64,000 nt of DNA from Amycolatopsis sp. NBC_01480. Lineage in GTDB: Bacteria > Actinomycetota > Actinomycetes > Mycobacteriales > Pseudonocardiaceae. A model generated the notes under the pieces. It was not told where the DNA came from. It made no database searches and saw only the letters and a program-made list of their open reading frames with translations. The translations under genes and the position numbers were made by a program. The stretch spans positions 7,068,001-7,132,000 of the forward strand of contig NZ_CP109442.1 of NCBI RefSeq assembly GCF_036227205.1, in the 5' to 3' direction. This document shows, piece after piece, positions 9,012-17,127 of the stretch (positions are counted from its first letter, which is position 1; the number at the start of each line of letters is the position of its first letter).

Positions 9012-9420
9012 GGCGCCCGCCTTCCGGTCCGGTGTGTGCCGCCGTGGCCACGGCGTTCGCTTCGTCCCCTTGATGATCGGGACGCTAGCACGCTCACCCA
9101 TTAGAGTGAGTGGACGTACTTTGTTTTCTAGCCGAAAGTTTGATGTTCTGTAGAAGTCGTGACACCTTCAGCAAAAGTGCACTCACCGGTACCCGAACCG
9201 CGCGGGTTGGCTGGTTCGACAAGATCGCGACGTTTCTGTCTTTGACCGTAGAGTGACACTTTGCTCGACAAGTGTCACCACGGTCGAGTGGCAAGCCTGT
9301 TGGCAACCTGGCAAAGACGGCTAGCCTGGATGCCGTCGCGCCGGGTTCCGGGAACGCGCCGATGCCCGGCCGGTCCGTGGTCGATCGTGCCGCTCCTGCC
9401 GCCGACATCACCTGGGGTCC
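9012..9420. other. AT-rich non-coding gap with a large inverted repeat
   Basis: No gene is supported here. The stretch 9105-9300 is clearly richer in A/T than the rest of the window. It contains one extended inverted repeat at 9244-9285 and a weaker relative of it at 9159-9186, and it separates divergent genes (8646-9011 on minus and 9421-9717 on plus), so it probably carries their promoters. Confidence 0.6.
9244..9285. repeat. Extended inverted repeat, possible operator
   Basis: Perfect 9-bp arms GTGACACTT (9253-9261) and AAGTGTCAC (9270-9278) flank an 8-nt spacer. Outer arms GACCGT (9244-9249) and ACGGTC (9280-9285) extend the symmetry. A degenerate relative beginning GTGACACCTT lies at about 9159. 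The location in a divergent promoter region, with no gene ending nearby, favours an operator over a terminator. Confidence 0.5.
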
Positions 9421-9717
9421 GTGATGGTCCAGTACACGCTGGTCGTCGGTGGTCTGCCGCTGGCCGGCGCGCCCGCCTACCTGGCCTTTCTGCTGCACCG
9501 GCGCCGCTGGGGCACCGCCCGCCCGCCACTGTCGGCCGACGAACTGCGCGCGGTCGCCGACGTGCTGCCCCGGACCCGCCCCGTCCTCCCGCCCGCTGAG
9601 GACTCCGGCGTGCCGATGGCGGAGCAATGCGAGCCGTGCCTGAGCCGCCAGGCGCCGGTCATCCCCGCGCCCCGCCGCCCGGAATCCGTCCCGGTGGAAC
9701 GCGCCGGAGTCGCCTGA
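9421..9717 (+). CDS. Small membrane-anchored hypothetical protein
   Basis: This frame encodes 98 residues from GTG at 9421 (or 97 from ATG at 9424) with strongly G/C third positions. An N-terminal hydrophobic stretch (YTLVVGGLPLAGAPAYLAFLL) followed by HRRRWG looks like a single membrane anchor with a cytoplasmic tail. The tail contains LSADELRAVADVLP and a Pro-rich end with two cysteines (EQCEPCL). No family recognised. It converges on the YqjF-like gene, with 9 bp between stops. Confidence 0.55.
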   Translation: MMVQYTLVVGGLPLAGAPAYLAFLLHRRRWGTARPPLSADELRAVADVLPRTRPVLPPAEDSGVPMAEQCEPCLSRQAPVIPAPRRPESVPVERAGVA

Positions 9718-9726
9718 CCCCCGGCG

Positions 9727-10455
9727 TCAGCGCGCCCTTCGCGGCGCCCCGAACCGAGCCGGAACGCCGGGGGAGAACAACACACTCACCGGTTCCCCGC
9801 TCACCGGTACACCCGCGGCGGCCACCAATTCGTCGGAAAGGTGCAGCAGCGTCGCGCGGTGCAGGGGCCACTGCGGATGGTCGTTGGGCACGTACAACGT
9901 GCGGCCGTGCCAGCTGACGTGCAGGCCCCAGCGCGCGGTCAGGAACTGCTCCAGCTCTGTGGGCTCCTGGATCGTCGGCCCAGTTCGCACCGTCAGCGTG
10001 CTTTCCGTGCCCCGCCACCGCGTCCGGCGGCGGTAAGTGAACACGTCGCCGTCCCGGCGAAGGCGCATCGACGACCACCGATACGGCAGTGAGAACCCCA
10101 GCCGCCCGGCCAGCGCCGGAACAAGCCGCGCCGCGTCCAGCGACCGGAACACCACCCCGCGCCGACCGGCGGCGTCCACCGAGTAGAGCCGCACGTTCGT
10201 CTCGCAGAAGCTCCCGAAGTACGGCACCGCCGGCCCGCCGAACGGCCGCACGCGGTCCATCCGAAACGGCACGAGCCCGACGTAGGTGACCCCGCCCAGC
10301 ACGTCCGGCCGCGTCCCCGCCGGAAGCAGCCCCGCTACCGCCGCCGGCTCCACCGCCCAGTGCACGAACGTCAGGTCCCGCCACCACTGCGCCAGCACCC
10401 CCCGGCCCACCCGCCGAGGGCTCGTCACACTGATCGGCTCCACGACGTCGTCCAC
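9727..10455 (-). CDS. YqjF/DUF2071 family protein
   Basis: The product is about 242 residues and matches the YqjF (DUF2071) family, a relative of the acetoacetate decarboxylase fold. Family hallmarks are VLAQWWRDLTFVHWAVEPAAVAGLLPAGTRPD near the N-terminus, PYFGSFCETNVRLYSVDAAGRRGVVFRSLDA in the middle, and LYVPNDHPQWPLHRATLLHLSD near the end. The GTG at 10455 follows a TAGCGT hexamer in the arrangement of a leaderless actinobacterial promoter; starts at 10500 or 10521 are also open. Biochemical function of the family is not established. Confidence 0.8.
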   Translation of the reverse strand: MDDVVEPISVTSPRRVGRGVLAQWWRDLTFVHWAVEPAAVAGLLPAGTRPDVLGGVTYVGLVPFRMDRVRPFGGPAVPYFGSFCETNVRLYSVDAAGRRGVVFRSLDAARLVPALAGRLGFSLPYRWSSMRLRRDGDVFTYRRRTRWRGTESTLTVRTGPTIQEPTELEQFLTARWGLHVSWHGRTLYVPNDHPQWPLHRATLLHLSDELVAAAGVPVSGEPVSVLFSPGVPARFGAPRRAR

Positions 10456-10532
10456 CGGCCCCACGCTACGGACCGGGGCGGCCTGCACGGCGGGCGCCAT
10501 GCCGAGCGGCCGATCGTCCACTGTAGACAGAA

Positions 10533-10568
10533 GGAAGGCGGGACCGCCCCCAGGACGGCCCCGCCTCC
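10533..10568 (-). terminator. GC-rich hairpin after the sialidase gene
   Basis: About 15-bp imperfect arms (GGCGGGACCG against CGGCCCCGCC) with a short loop lie just beyond the C-terminal-domain stop at 10579. It has no U-tract, as is usual for actinobacterial terminators. Confidence 0.5.
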
Positions 10569-10578
10569 CGGTCCGGGG

Positions 10579-10886
10579 TCAGCCGCAGTGGCCGGAGGGG
10601 GCGTCGAACTTCGTGGTGCCGATCGAGCCGCCCCAGGTGACGCACTGGCCGGCCGCCGAGGCGGTGACCGGGCCGGCGAACCAGGAGTACGAGCCGGAGT
10701 CGGTCTGGCGGGTGCTGCCGGCCACCTGGAGGTACGCGGTGGTCGCCGTGGCGGTGCCCGCGGCGGCCGCCTTCATGGTGCTCACGCAGTTCTTCCCGTT
10801 GGCCGCGTTGTAGGACAGGTAGACCGTGCCCTCGGTGCCCAGCGAGCCCTTGTCGATCACGCTGTAGCCCGCGCCGCAGGCCGGGC
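10579..10886 (-). pseudogene. C-terminal domain of the sialidase, out of frame with it
   Basis: This frame holds an intact domain of about 100 residues with no start of its own. It begins CGAGYSVIDKGSLGTEG and includes TVYLSYNAANGKNCV and CVTWGGSIGTTKF, then ends with HCG. Its four cysteines and the C-G-x-G-Y-x-V-I start are typical of an extracellular C-terminal module of actinobacterial secreted proteins. It follows the sialidase gene in the minus-1/+2 relation, so loss of one base near 10885-10892 best explains the split. It is either a true frameshift mutation or a sequencing error. Confidence 0.7.
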
Positions 10887-12077
10887 GCCGAGCTGGGCGT
10901 CGGTGAAGGTGGCCCAGCGGATCGAGGAGTACGGGCTGGTCGAGCCGGCCTCGAACAGGACGCCCGCGGTGCTGGCGGTGGCCGTGGTGCCGAGCGAGAT
11001 GAGGTCGGAGTAGGCCGTGTCCTGGCTCCACACCAGGAATCCGTCGGTGTCGCCGGTCCAGCTGCCGCCCTCGTCGAACGAAGAGCGGATGCGCAGCGCG
11101 TGCCGGTCATCGCAGACCGACGGGCCCGCGAACAGCAGCCTCGTGTACTGGCCGCCGGTGTCGGGGGTGCTCATCGCGACGGTCGAGCCCTGCACGTCCG
11201 GGGTCTTGGCCAGGCCGGGCTCGGTGACGAACTTCTGGCTGAACGTCTGCCCGCCGTCCGAGCTGATCGCGTACGCACGCTCCACTGTGGAGCACATGGT
11301 GCCCGAGTTGTTGCGCGCGGACGCGTAAATGCGGCCGTCCGGCAGCTCGGTGAGGCTGATCTCCTGCGGGTTGAGCGTGGTGCTCGCGTCGGTGGCGCCG
11401 CGGTGCCAGGTGGCGCCCCGGTCGTCGCTGTAGACGATCGAGCCGGTGCCCGGGGAGGTGGTGCTGAGCTGGTAGCTCATCCCGGCGACGATCCGTCCTT
11501 TGTGGGCACCGCGGGTCAGCACCGAGGCGTGCGACGGCCCGGTCGCGAGCCAGCCCGGCGCGGTGGTGAAGCCCAGCTGCGTGGTGAGCACCTGCGGCGC
11601 GGCCCACGTGGTGCCGTTGTCCTTGCTGATGCTGACGCGCGGCGTCCGCCCGCACGAGGCGTGCGGCGCGATGCACTGCATCACCGAGAGCAGCACGACG
11701 CGGCCGTCCGGCTCGTCCGCGGTGGGCGGGAGGACTACCGGCGTCGGGTTTCCCTTGGTGTCGCCGAAGCCCTGGATGACGATCTGCGGGGCGGACCAGG
11801 TCTTGCCGTTGTCCTTGGAGCGCTTCACGACGGTGTCGATGTCGCCCGCGTCGGCGCAGCTGTTCTTGCGGCCCTCGGCGAAGGCGAGCAGATCGCCGTT
11901 GTTCGCCTTGACGATCGCCGGGATGCGGAAGCACGAGTAGCCGTTCGTGCCCGCCTGGTACACCACGGTGCTGGCCGGGTCGGCCGAGGCGGCGGGGACC
12001 GCACCCGGGACCGCGGCCAGCGCGGCGGCCCCGGCGAGGCCCGCGAGCAGCGCCCGCACGGCACGTCTGATCTTCAC
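10857..12077 (-). CDS. Secreted exo-alpha-sialidase (GH33-type), 3' frameshifted
   Basis: The 406-residue product starts with an export signal (VKIRRAVRALLAGLAGAAALAAVPG...AASA). The six-bladed sialidase propeller shows the FRIP motif (FRIPAIVKAN), five Asp boxes (SKDNGKTW, SKDNGTTW, SDDRGATW, SSDGGQTF, SFDEGGSW) and a late YSDLISLG with the likely nucleophile Tyr. It removes terminal sialic acids from glycoconjugates outside the cell. The GTG at 12077 has GGAG eight bases upstream. The frame stops at 10857 shortly after the propeller, and the missing C-terminal module continues in another frame. A palindrome lies in its leader. Confidence 0.85.
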   Translation of the reverse strand: MKIRRAVRALLAGLAGAAALAAVPGAVPAASADPASTVVYQAGTNGYSCFRIPAIVKANNGDLLAFAEGRKNSCADAGDIDTVVKRSKDNGKTWSAPQIVIQGFGDTKGNPTPVVLPPTADEPDGRVVLLSVMQCIAPHASCGRTPRVSISKDNGTTWAAPQVLTTQLGFTTAPGWLATGPSHASVLTRGAHKGRIVAGMSYQLSTTSPGTGSIVYSDDRGATWHRGATDASTTLNPQEISLTELPDGRIYASARNNSGTMCSTVERAYAISSDGGQTFSQKFVTEPGLAKTPDVQGSTVAMSTPDTGGQYTRLLFAGPSVCDDRHALRIRSSFDEGGSWTGDTDGFLVWSQDTAYSDLISLGTTATASTAGVLFEAGSTSPYSSIRWATFTDAQLGARPAARATA

Positions 12078-12090
12078 TGTCGGTCTCCGT

Positions 12091-12116
12091 CCTGGGAAGT
12101 GAAAGTGCTTCCCAGG
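12091..12116. promoter_or_regulatory. Perfect palindrome in the sialidase leader
   Basis: CCTGGGAAG (12091-12099) and CTTCCCAGG (12108-12116) are exact complements separated by 8 nt. The site is 14-39 bases upstream of the sialidase GTG, next to the ribosome site. Its size and dyad symmetry fit a repressor operator; the protein that binds it is unknown. Confidence 0.5.
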
Positions 12117-12230
12117 CTGCGGCGCCGCCGTACACGCCCCGTACAACTGCGCCGGAAACCCCTTTGTACCAACGGAAGGAGTTTCCCTTACGGAGACCTC
12201 GCCGTTATCATCCCACGTCCTACCTCGGGC

Positions 12231-13163
12231 CTACTGGGCCAGCCGGGGGAACAGCGCCTCCGCCGAAGTGCGGTGCACGGCGGCCAGCCCGTCCGCCGGC
12301 AGGTCCTCGTACGTGTCCAGCCAGTTGTCGAACTTCCGGCGTGACGGGGCGGGGTTGAAGGGGAAGTCGCTGCCGTACAGGACGTGGCCCGGGGCGGCGA
12401 AGACGAGCAGCGACGGCAGGGACGTCGGCGTGGAGGACAGGGCCGTGTCGAAGTAGAAGCGGCGCAGGCCTTCGAAGATGCTTTCCTCGGTGGTGCCCGG
12501 GTTGAACATCGACGCGAAGGTGAAGCGGTGCGCGGCGTAGGGCAGGAACCCACCGGCGTGCGAAAGGATCACGCGCAGCCTCGGGTGCCGGTCGAAGACG
12601 CCGTTGGCCACCAGGTGCAGCGCGCTGCGCGTGGTGTCGAACGGGAAGTCCAGCACCGGGCTCGGCAGGCCCTCGAGCCGGGGCATCGGCGGTTCCGCGG
12701 GGTGCACGAACACCACCGCCGAGCGCGCGTCCAGCTCTGTCCACAGTGGCTCGTACGACGGGTCGCCCAGGTAGCGCCCGTGCGCGTTGGACAGCACCAC
12801 GACGCCGTCCGCGTGCAGTTCGTCCAGCGCGCGCACCGCTTCGGCGGTCGCGCCCTCGACGTCGGGCAGCGGCAGCACGGCGAACTGCCCGAAGCGGCCG
12901 GGCCGGTCCTTGACGAGTTCGGCGTGGTAGTCGTTGGTCGCCCGGGCCAGCTCGCGCGCCTCGGCGTCGTCGCCGAAGTGGACGCCCGGGGCGCTGATCG
13001 ACAGCACGCCGGTGGCGATCCCGGCCTCGTCCATCATCGCGAGCGCGGCGGCGGGGTCCCAGTCCGGGATCGGCCAGCCGCCCGGGGTCTGTCCGCGCTC
13101 CTCGAACGCGCGCCGGTACGCGGGCGGGAGCAGGTGCTGGTGGACGTCGATCTTTCCGCTCAT
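12231..13163 (-). CDS. Amidohydrolase-2 family protein (ACMSD-like)
   Basis: This 310-residue protein has the metal-site pattern of the amidohydrolase-2 superfamily: KIDVHQHLLPPAYR at the N-terminus, VVFVHPAEPP, LRVILSHAGGFLPY and HVLYGSDFPFNP. Relatives include aminocarboxymuconate-semialdehyde decarboxylase and gamma-resorcylate decarboxylase, so decarboxylation or hydrolysis of an aromatic-derived acid is plausible. The start ATG at 13163 immediately precedes the metal motif. It is divergent from a MarR regulator with a MarR-like palindrome between them, suggesting induction by an aromatic compound. The substrate is unknown. Confidence 0.85.
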   Translation of the reverse strand: MSGKIDVHQHLLPPAYRRAFEERGQTPGGWPIPDWDPAAALAMMDEAGIATGVLSISAPGVHFGDDAEARELARATNDYHAELVKDRPGRFGQFAVLPLPDVEGATAEAVRALDELHADGVVVLSNAHGRYLGDPSYEPLWTELDARSAVVFVHPAEPPMPRLEGLPSPVLDFPFDTTRSALHLVANGVFDRHPRLRVILSHAGGFLPYAAHRFTFASMFNPGTTEESIFEGLRRFYFDTALSSTPTSLPSLLVFAAPGHVLYGSDFPFNPAPSRRKFDNWLDTYEDLPADGLAAVHRTSAEALFPRLAQ

Positions 13164-13178
13164 AGTCGCTAGGCTCCT

Positions 13179-13200
13179 AATAGATAGGTTGCTAACTATT
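13179..13200. promoter_or_regulatory. MarR-type operator between amidohydrolase and MarR genes
   Basis: AATAGATAG (13179-13187) and CTAACTATT (13192-13200) form an inverted repeat with one mismatch and a 4-nt centre. It is A/T-rich in a G/C-rich surrounding and lies between divergent starts, as expected for a MarR autorepression site. Confidence 0.6.
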
Positions 13201-13220
13201 GTGCTGCTAAGGTACCACTC

Positions 13221-13673
13221 GTGAAGCCCACCGCGCTGTCCGATGCCGAGGCGGACGAGATCGCCCAAGCCGCCGACGACCTGTTCTTCGCCATGCGCAA
13301 GGCGCGTTCGGCGGGCGCGGACCAGGACGGCGGCCTGTCGTTGCCGCAGCTCACCCTGCTGGAGCCGCTGGCGGTCGAGGCCGAGCTGCCCGTGGGCCGC
13401 CTCGCGGCCGCCGCCGACGTCACCATCCCCACCGCCACCCGCATGCTGCAACAGCTGGAGGGCGCCGGCATGGTCACCCGGCGCCGCCACCCGGACGACG
13501 AGCGGAAGGTCCTGGTCGGCCTCACCGCCGACGGCGGCACCCGGCTGACCCGGCTCCTGGCCCGGCGGCGCGAGCGCCAGGCCCGCGCGTTCGCCGAGTT
13601 CAGCCCGGCGGAGCGCCGCCAGCTGGTCACGCTGCTCGGCCGGCTGACCGGGGTGATGAAGGAATTCCGCTGA
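13221..13673 (+). CDS. MarR-family transcriptional regulator
   Basis: A 150-residue winged-helix protein with the MarR recognition helix and wing: LPVGRLAAAADVTIPTATRMLQQLEGAGMVTRRRHPDDERKVLVGLTADG. It starts at GTG 13221, just inside the operator region shared with the divergent amidohydrolase gene. It probably represses both itself and that gene, with relief by a small aromatic ligand. That role is inferred from the gene order and the family. Confidence 0.88.
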   Translation: MKPTALSDAEADEIAQAADDLFFAMRKARSAGADQDGGLSLPQLTLLEPLAVEAELPVGRLAAAADVTIPTATRMLQQLEGAGMVTRRRHPDDERKVLVGLTADGGTRLTRLLARRRERQARAFAEFSPAERRQLVTLLGRLTGVMKEFR

Positions 13674-13735
13674 GCGGTGAACCGGACGGCGCGCGCCCTC
13701 GTGTAGGGAGAACTGCTCCGAGGGAAAGGATTCTC

Positions 13736-15457
13736 GTGTCCCCCTTCACCCGTTTCCGGTCGCGCCCCGCTCCCGGGCCGTCCGCCGAGTCGCCCGACGC
13801 CGAGCTGCCTGACGAGGAGCTTCCCGACGAGGAGCCGCCCACGCGCACGCGGACCCGGCGGGTGGCAGCGGTAGTGCTGACCGTCGTGGCCGCGTTGCTG
13901 GTGCTGTTCAGCCTGCTGGCCCCGATCACCCTGGCCGCCCTGACACCCGCCGCGTTCCTGCGGCTGCCGGTGGAAGCGCTGGTGGTCGCCGCGCTCGCGC
14001 TGGTGCTGCCGCCGCGCTGGCGGAAGGTGCTGGCGGTGGTGGTCGGCGCCGTGCTGGGGGTGCTGACCGTGCTGAAGGTGATCGACCTGGGCTTCGACGA
14101 GGTGCTGAGCCGGCCGTTCGACCCGATCCTGGACTGGAGCTTCGTCAGCGCCGGCCTGGACTTCCTGGCCGGTGAGCTGGGCGGGCCGGGCTCGATCGCG
14201 GCCGCGGCGGGAGTCGTGCTGGTGATCCTCGCGGTGGTCGTGGGCACCACGCTCGCCGTGTTGCGCCTGACGCGGCTCGCGGCCGGGCGGCGCACCGGCT
14301 CCACCCGCGTGATCGCCGTGCTCGGCGTGGCCTGGATCGCCTGCGCGGTGACCGGCGTCGAGCTGGCGCCCGGGCAGCCCGTCGCTTCGCGCAGCGCCGC
14401 CAACTTCGCGTACGCCGACCTGCGGCAGGTGGGCACGGATCTGAACGACAGCCAGCAGTTCGCGGCGCAGATGGCCGCCGACCCGTTCGGCGCCACTCCG
14501 GGAAACCAGCTGCTGAACGGCCTGCGCGGCAAGGACGTGCTGCTCACCTTCGTGGAGAGCTACGGCCAGTTCGCGATCCAGGGCTCCGACCTCGCCCCGG
14601 CGATCGACAAGCAGCTGGACGCCGGCACCGCCACCCTGCGTGACGCCGGGTTCTCCGCGCGCAGCGCGTTCCTCGATTCGTCCACTTTCGGCGGTGGCAG
14701 CTGGCTCGCGCACTCCACCGTGCAGTCCGGCACCTGGGTCGACAACCAGCAGCGGTACAACAACCTCCTGGCGAGCGACCGGCTTTCGCTGACCCGCGCG
14801 TTCGGCCGGGCGGGCTGGAAGACGGTGCAGGACGTGCCCGCGCACACCCAGCCGTGGCCGGAAGGCAAGTACTACGGCTTCGAGCAGTACTACGACGCGC
14901 ACGGCGTCGGCTACCAGGGCCCGGGCTTCGCCTACGCCACGATGCCCGACCAGTACACGTTTTCCGCGTTGCAGCGCAACGAGCTGGCCGCCAAGGACCG
15001 CCGTCCGGTGATGGCCGAGATCGACCTGGTGTCGAGCCACGCGCCGTGGTCGCCGCGTCCGTCCCTTGTGGACTGGAACAAGGTCGGCGACGGCTCGGTC
15101 TTCGACCCGATGCCCGCCGCGGGACAGGCCCCGGAATCGGTCTGGCGCGACCCGAACGCCATTCGCGCGGCGTACGGCGCGGCGATCCAGTATTCGCTCG
15201 ACACCCTGGTCTCGTACCTGAAGACCTACGGCACGGAGAACACCGTGCTGATCTTCCTCGGTGACCACCAGCCCCCGGTGGTCACGCCGCCGGGCGTCTC
15301 GCACCAGGTGCCGATCACCATCGTGGCGAAGGACCCGGCCGTGCTGGACCGCATCAGCTCCTGGCACTGGCAGGACGGCCTCCGCCCGAGCCCGGCCGCG
15401 CCGGTCTGGCACATGGACGCCTTCCGGGACCGGTTCCTGACGGCGTTCGCGAAGTAG
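13736..15457 (+). CDS. Membrane-anchored sulfatase / LTA-synthase-like protein
   Basis: The 573-residue protein has an acidic N-terminus (SPDAELPDEELPDEEPP), a basic stretch, four or five membrane helices (about 45-210), and an extracellular alkaline-phosphatase-superfamily domain. That domain shows VLLTFVESYGQFAI (metal site), SSTFGGGSWLAHSTVQSG, AEIDLVSSHAPWSP and VLIFLGDHQPPVV (metal ligands near the C-terminus). Such enzymes include sulfatases and phosphoglycerol transferases of the cell envelope; here the substrate is unknown. The GTG at 13736 has GGGAAAGGA upstream. No sulfatase-maturase gene is nearby, and a canonical C/S-x-P-x-R motif is not evident, which favours a phosphotransferase-like role. 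Confidence 0.8.
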   Translation: MSPFTRFRSRPAPGPSAESPDAELPDEELPDEEPPTRTRTRRVAAVVLTVVAALLVLFSLLAPITLAALTPAAFLRLPVEALVVAALALVLPPRWRKVLAVVVGAVLGVLTVLKVIDLGFDEVLSRPFDPILDWSFVSAGLDFLAGELGGPGSIAAAAGVVLVILAVVVGTTLAVLRLTRLAAGRRTGSTRVIAVLGVAWIACAVTGVELAPGQPVASRSAANFAYADLRQVGTDLNDSQQFAAQMAADPFGATPGNQLLNGLRGKDVLLTFVESYGQFAIQGSDLAPAIDKQLDAGTATLRDAGFSARSAFLDSSTFGGGSWLAHSTVQSGTWVDNQQRYNNLLASDRLSLTRAFGRAGWKTVQDVPAHTQPWPEGKYYGFEQYYDAHGVGYQGPGFAYATMPDQYTFSALQRNELAAKDRRPVMAEIDLVSSHAPWSPRPSLVDWNKVGDGSVFDPMPAAGQAPESVWRDPNAIRAAYGAAIQYSLDTLVSYLKTYGTENTVLIFLGDHQPPVVTPPGVSHQVPITIVAKDPAVLDRISSWHWQDGLRPSPAAPVWHMDAFRDRFLTAFAK

Positions 15458-15502
15458 CGTGCCGCTCCCGCGCCGGGCCGCGGGATCGGGGAAGCTGGTG
15501 GG

Positions 15503-16135
15503 GTGAGCAGTGAAACCCCGGAACGGCAAGAGAGCCCGGCGGCGGGCTACCGGCGATCGGCCGGGTCGGCGCGCGGGGAGGCGCGCCGGCGCGAGCTGCT
15601 GGAGCGGGTGACGGACGACCTGGCCGTCAACGGGCTCGTCGACTTCTCGCTGCGGCGCGCCGCGCGCGCCGCGGGCGCCACGCACAAGGTGCTGCTCTAC
15701 CACTTCGACAGTGCGGAGGACCTGCTCGGCCGGGCCGTCTTCACGCTGCGCGAGCGGCGGATCGGCAACGCGATGGCGGCCATGGCCGAGGGGGCCGAGC
15801 GGCGCACGCTGGCCGAGCGGGTGCGCGTCGCGTGGCACACCCTGCGCGACGAGGAGCCCGGGCTTCGGCGGGTGCTCGACCAGGCCATCGGGCTGGCCAT
15901 GTACGACCCCGCGCGGTACGGCGACCTCGGCCACGGCGCTTCGGGCCAGTACCTGCCGCTGCTCGTTTCGTACTGCCCCGAGCAGTGGACCGAGTCACGC
16001 AAGCTGGAGGTGGCGCAGATGGTCCTCGCGACCCTGCGCGGCTTCATCGTGCACCGCGCCATCGGCGGCGATCCCGAAGGCGCCGCGGCCGGCTTCGCGG
16101 CGCTCGTGCGCGCGCTGGACCACGAGGAGGCCTGA
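15503..16135 (+). CDS. TetR-family transcriptional regulator
   Basis: This 210-residue protein has the N-terminal TetR helix-turn-helix at about residues 25-75 (RRRELLERVTDDLAVNGLVDFSLRRAARAAGATHKVLLYHFDSAEDLL) and a helical ligand-binding C-domain. It starts at GTG 15503. It directly precedes an alpha/beta hydrolase gene on the same strand, with a 14-bp palindrome in between, so it may regulate that gene. Confidence 0.88.
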   Translation: MSSETPERQESPAAGYRRSAGSARGEARRRELLERVTDDLAVNGLVDFSLRRAARAAGATHKVLLYHFDSAEDLLGRAVFTLRERRIGNAMAAMAEGAERRTLAERVRVAWHTLRDEEPGLRRVLDQAIGLAMYDPARYGDLGHGASGQYLPLLVSYCPEQWTESRKLEVAQMVLATLRGFIVHRAIGGDPEGAAAGFAALVRALDHEEA

Positions 16136-16160
16136 GCCGGCGGGACCATGGACAGTTTGC

Positions 16161-16174
16161 GAACCACGTGGTTC
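16161..16174. promoter_or_regulatory. 14-bp perfect palindrome upstream of the hydrolase gene
   Basis: GAACCACGTGGTTC is perfectly self-complementary and lies 35 bp before the hydrolase start and just after the TetR gene. It is a candidate operator for that TetR protein. Confidence 0.5.
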
Positions 16175-16208
16175 ACTTCTCTCGGCGAGACAAGTCCGGG
16201 AGGCAGTC

Positions 16209-17117
16209 ATGCAGCGCGAAAAAGTCAGGTTCGACAGCAACGGGACGGAGTGCGTCGCCTGGCACTACCCGGGCACGAACGGCGCGTGCCTGGTCATGGC
16301 GGGCGGCTTCGGCGTGACCAAGGAGCCCGGCACGGACCTGTTCGCGAACCGGTTCCAGGAGGCGGGATTCGGCGTGCTGGCCTTCGACTACCGCCACCAG
16401 GGCGAGAGCGGCGGACAGCCGCGCCAGGTCACGCGGGTGGGGGAGCAGCTGGCCGACTGGCACGCCGCGGTCGGGTTCGCGCGGACGTTGCCGGGGGTCG
16501 ACCCGGAGCGCGTGGGGATCTGGGGGTTCTCCGCGTCCGGCGGCCACGTTTTCCTGGTGGCCGCCCAGGATCCGCGGCTGGCGGCCGCGATCGCGCAGAC
16601 GCCGAACGCGGACGGCCCGGCCACCGCCCGCAATGCCGCGCGGTACCAGAAACCGTGGACCATGCTGCGGTTCACCGGACGCGGGATCCTCGACGCGCTC
16701 GGCAGCCTGATCGGGCTCCGCCCGCGGCTGGTAGCGCTGGCCGGGCCGCCCGGCACCGTGGCGCTGCTGACCACGCCGGACTCGCTTGACGGCGAGCGCG
16801 CGCTGCGCGCCGAACGGTACCCGGACTGGGAGCAGACCGCGGCCGCCCGCTCGGCGCTGCGGATGACGCTGTACCGCCCCGGCCGCGCGGCGCCGCGCGT
16901 GTCCTGCCCGCTGCTCGTGGTCGTCGCCGACCAGGACCGGTCGGCCCTCGCGGAGCCGGCCGTCGTGGCCGTCGGCCGCGCGCCCCGGGGTGAGCTGGTG
17001 CGGGTGCCCGGCGGCCACTACGCGCCGTTCCTCGACGAGCACGAGCACGTCGTCGACGCCGAGGTTTTCTTTCTGCGGCAGCATCTTCTGGCTCCGGCGC
17101 GGACTGCTCCCGCCTGA
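16209..17117 (+). CDS. Alpha/beta hydrolase
   Basis: The 302-residue product is an alpha/beta hydrolase of the dipeptidyl-peptidase/BAAT-like type. It has GVLAFDYRHQGESGG, the nucleophile elbow GFSASGGH (Ser in G-x-S-x-G), LLVVVADQDRSA (acid strand) and VPGGHYAPF (catalytic His). The ATG at 16209 follows a GGGAGG ribosome site. It sits downstream of the TetR gene. The substrate is unknown. The protein lacks a signal peptide and is probably cytoplasmic. Confidence 0.85.
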   Translation: MQREKVRFDSNGTECVAWHYPGTNGACLVMAGGFGVTKEPGTDLFANRFQEAGFGVLAFDYRHQGESGGQPRQVTRVGEQLADWHAAVGFARTLPGVDPERVGIWGFSASGGHVFLVAAQDPRLAAAIAQTPNADGPATARNAARYQKPWTMLRFTGRGILDALGSLIGLRPRLVALAGPPGTVALLTTPDSLDGERALRAERYPDWEQTAAARSALRMTLYRPGRAAPRVSCPLLVVVADQDRSALAEPAVVAVGRAPRGELVRVPGGHYAPFLDEHEHVVDAEVFFLRQHLLAPARTAPA

Positions 17118-17127
17118 TCCGGTGTGT

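Noticed and set aside
13196..15934. 912-residue minus-strand open frame opposite the sulfatase and TetR genes
   Set aside because: Composition is dominated by Arg, Gly, His and Pro with no domain; it is the mirror of two good genes and arises from the high GC content.
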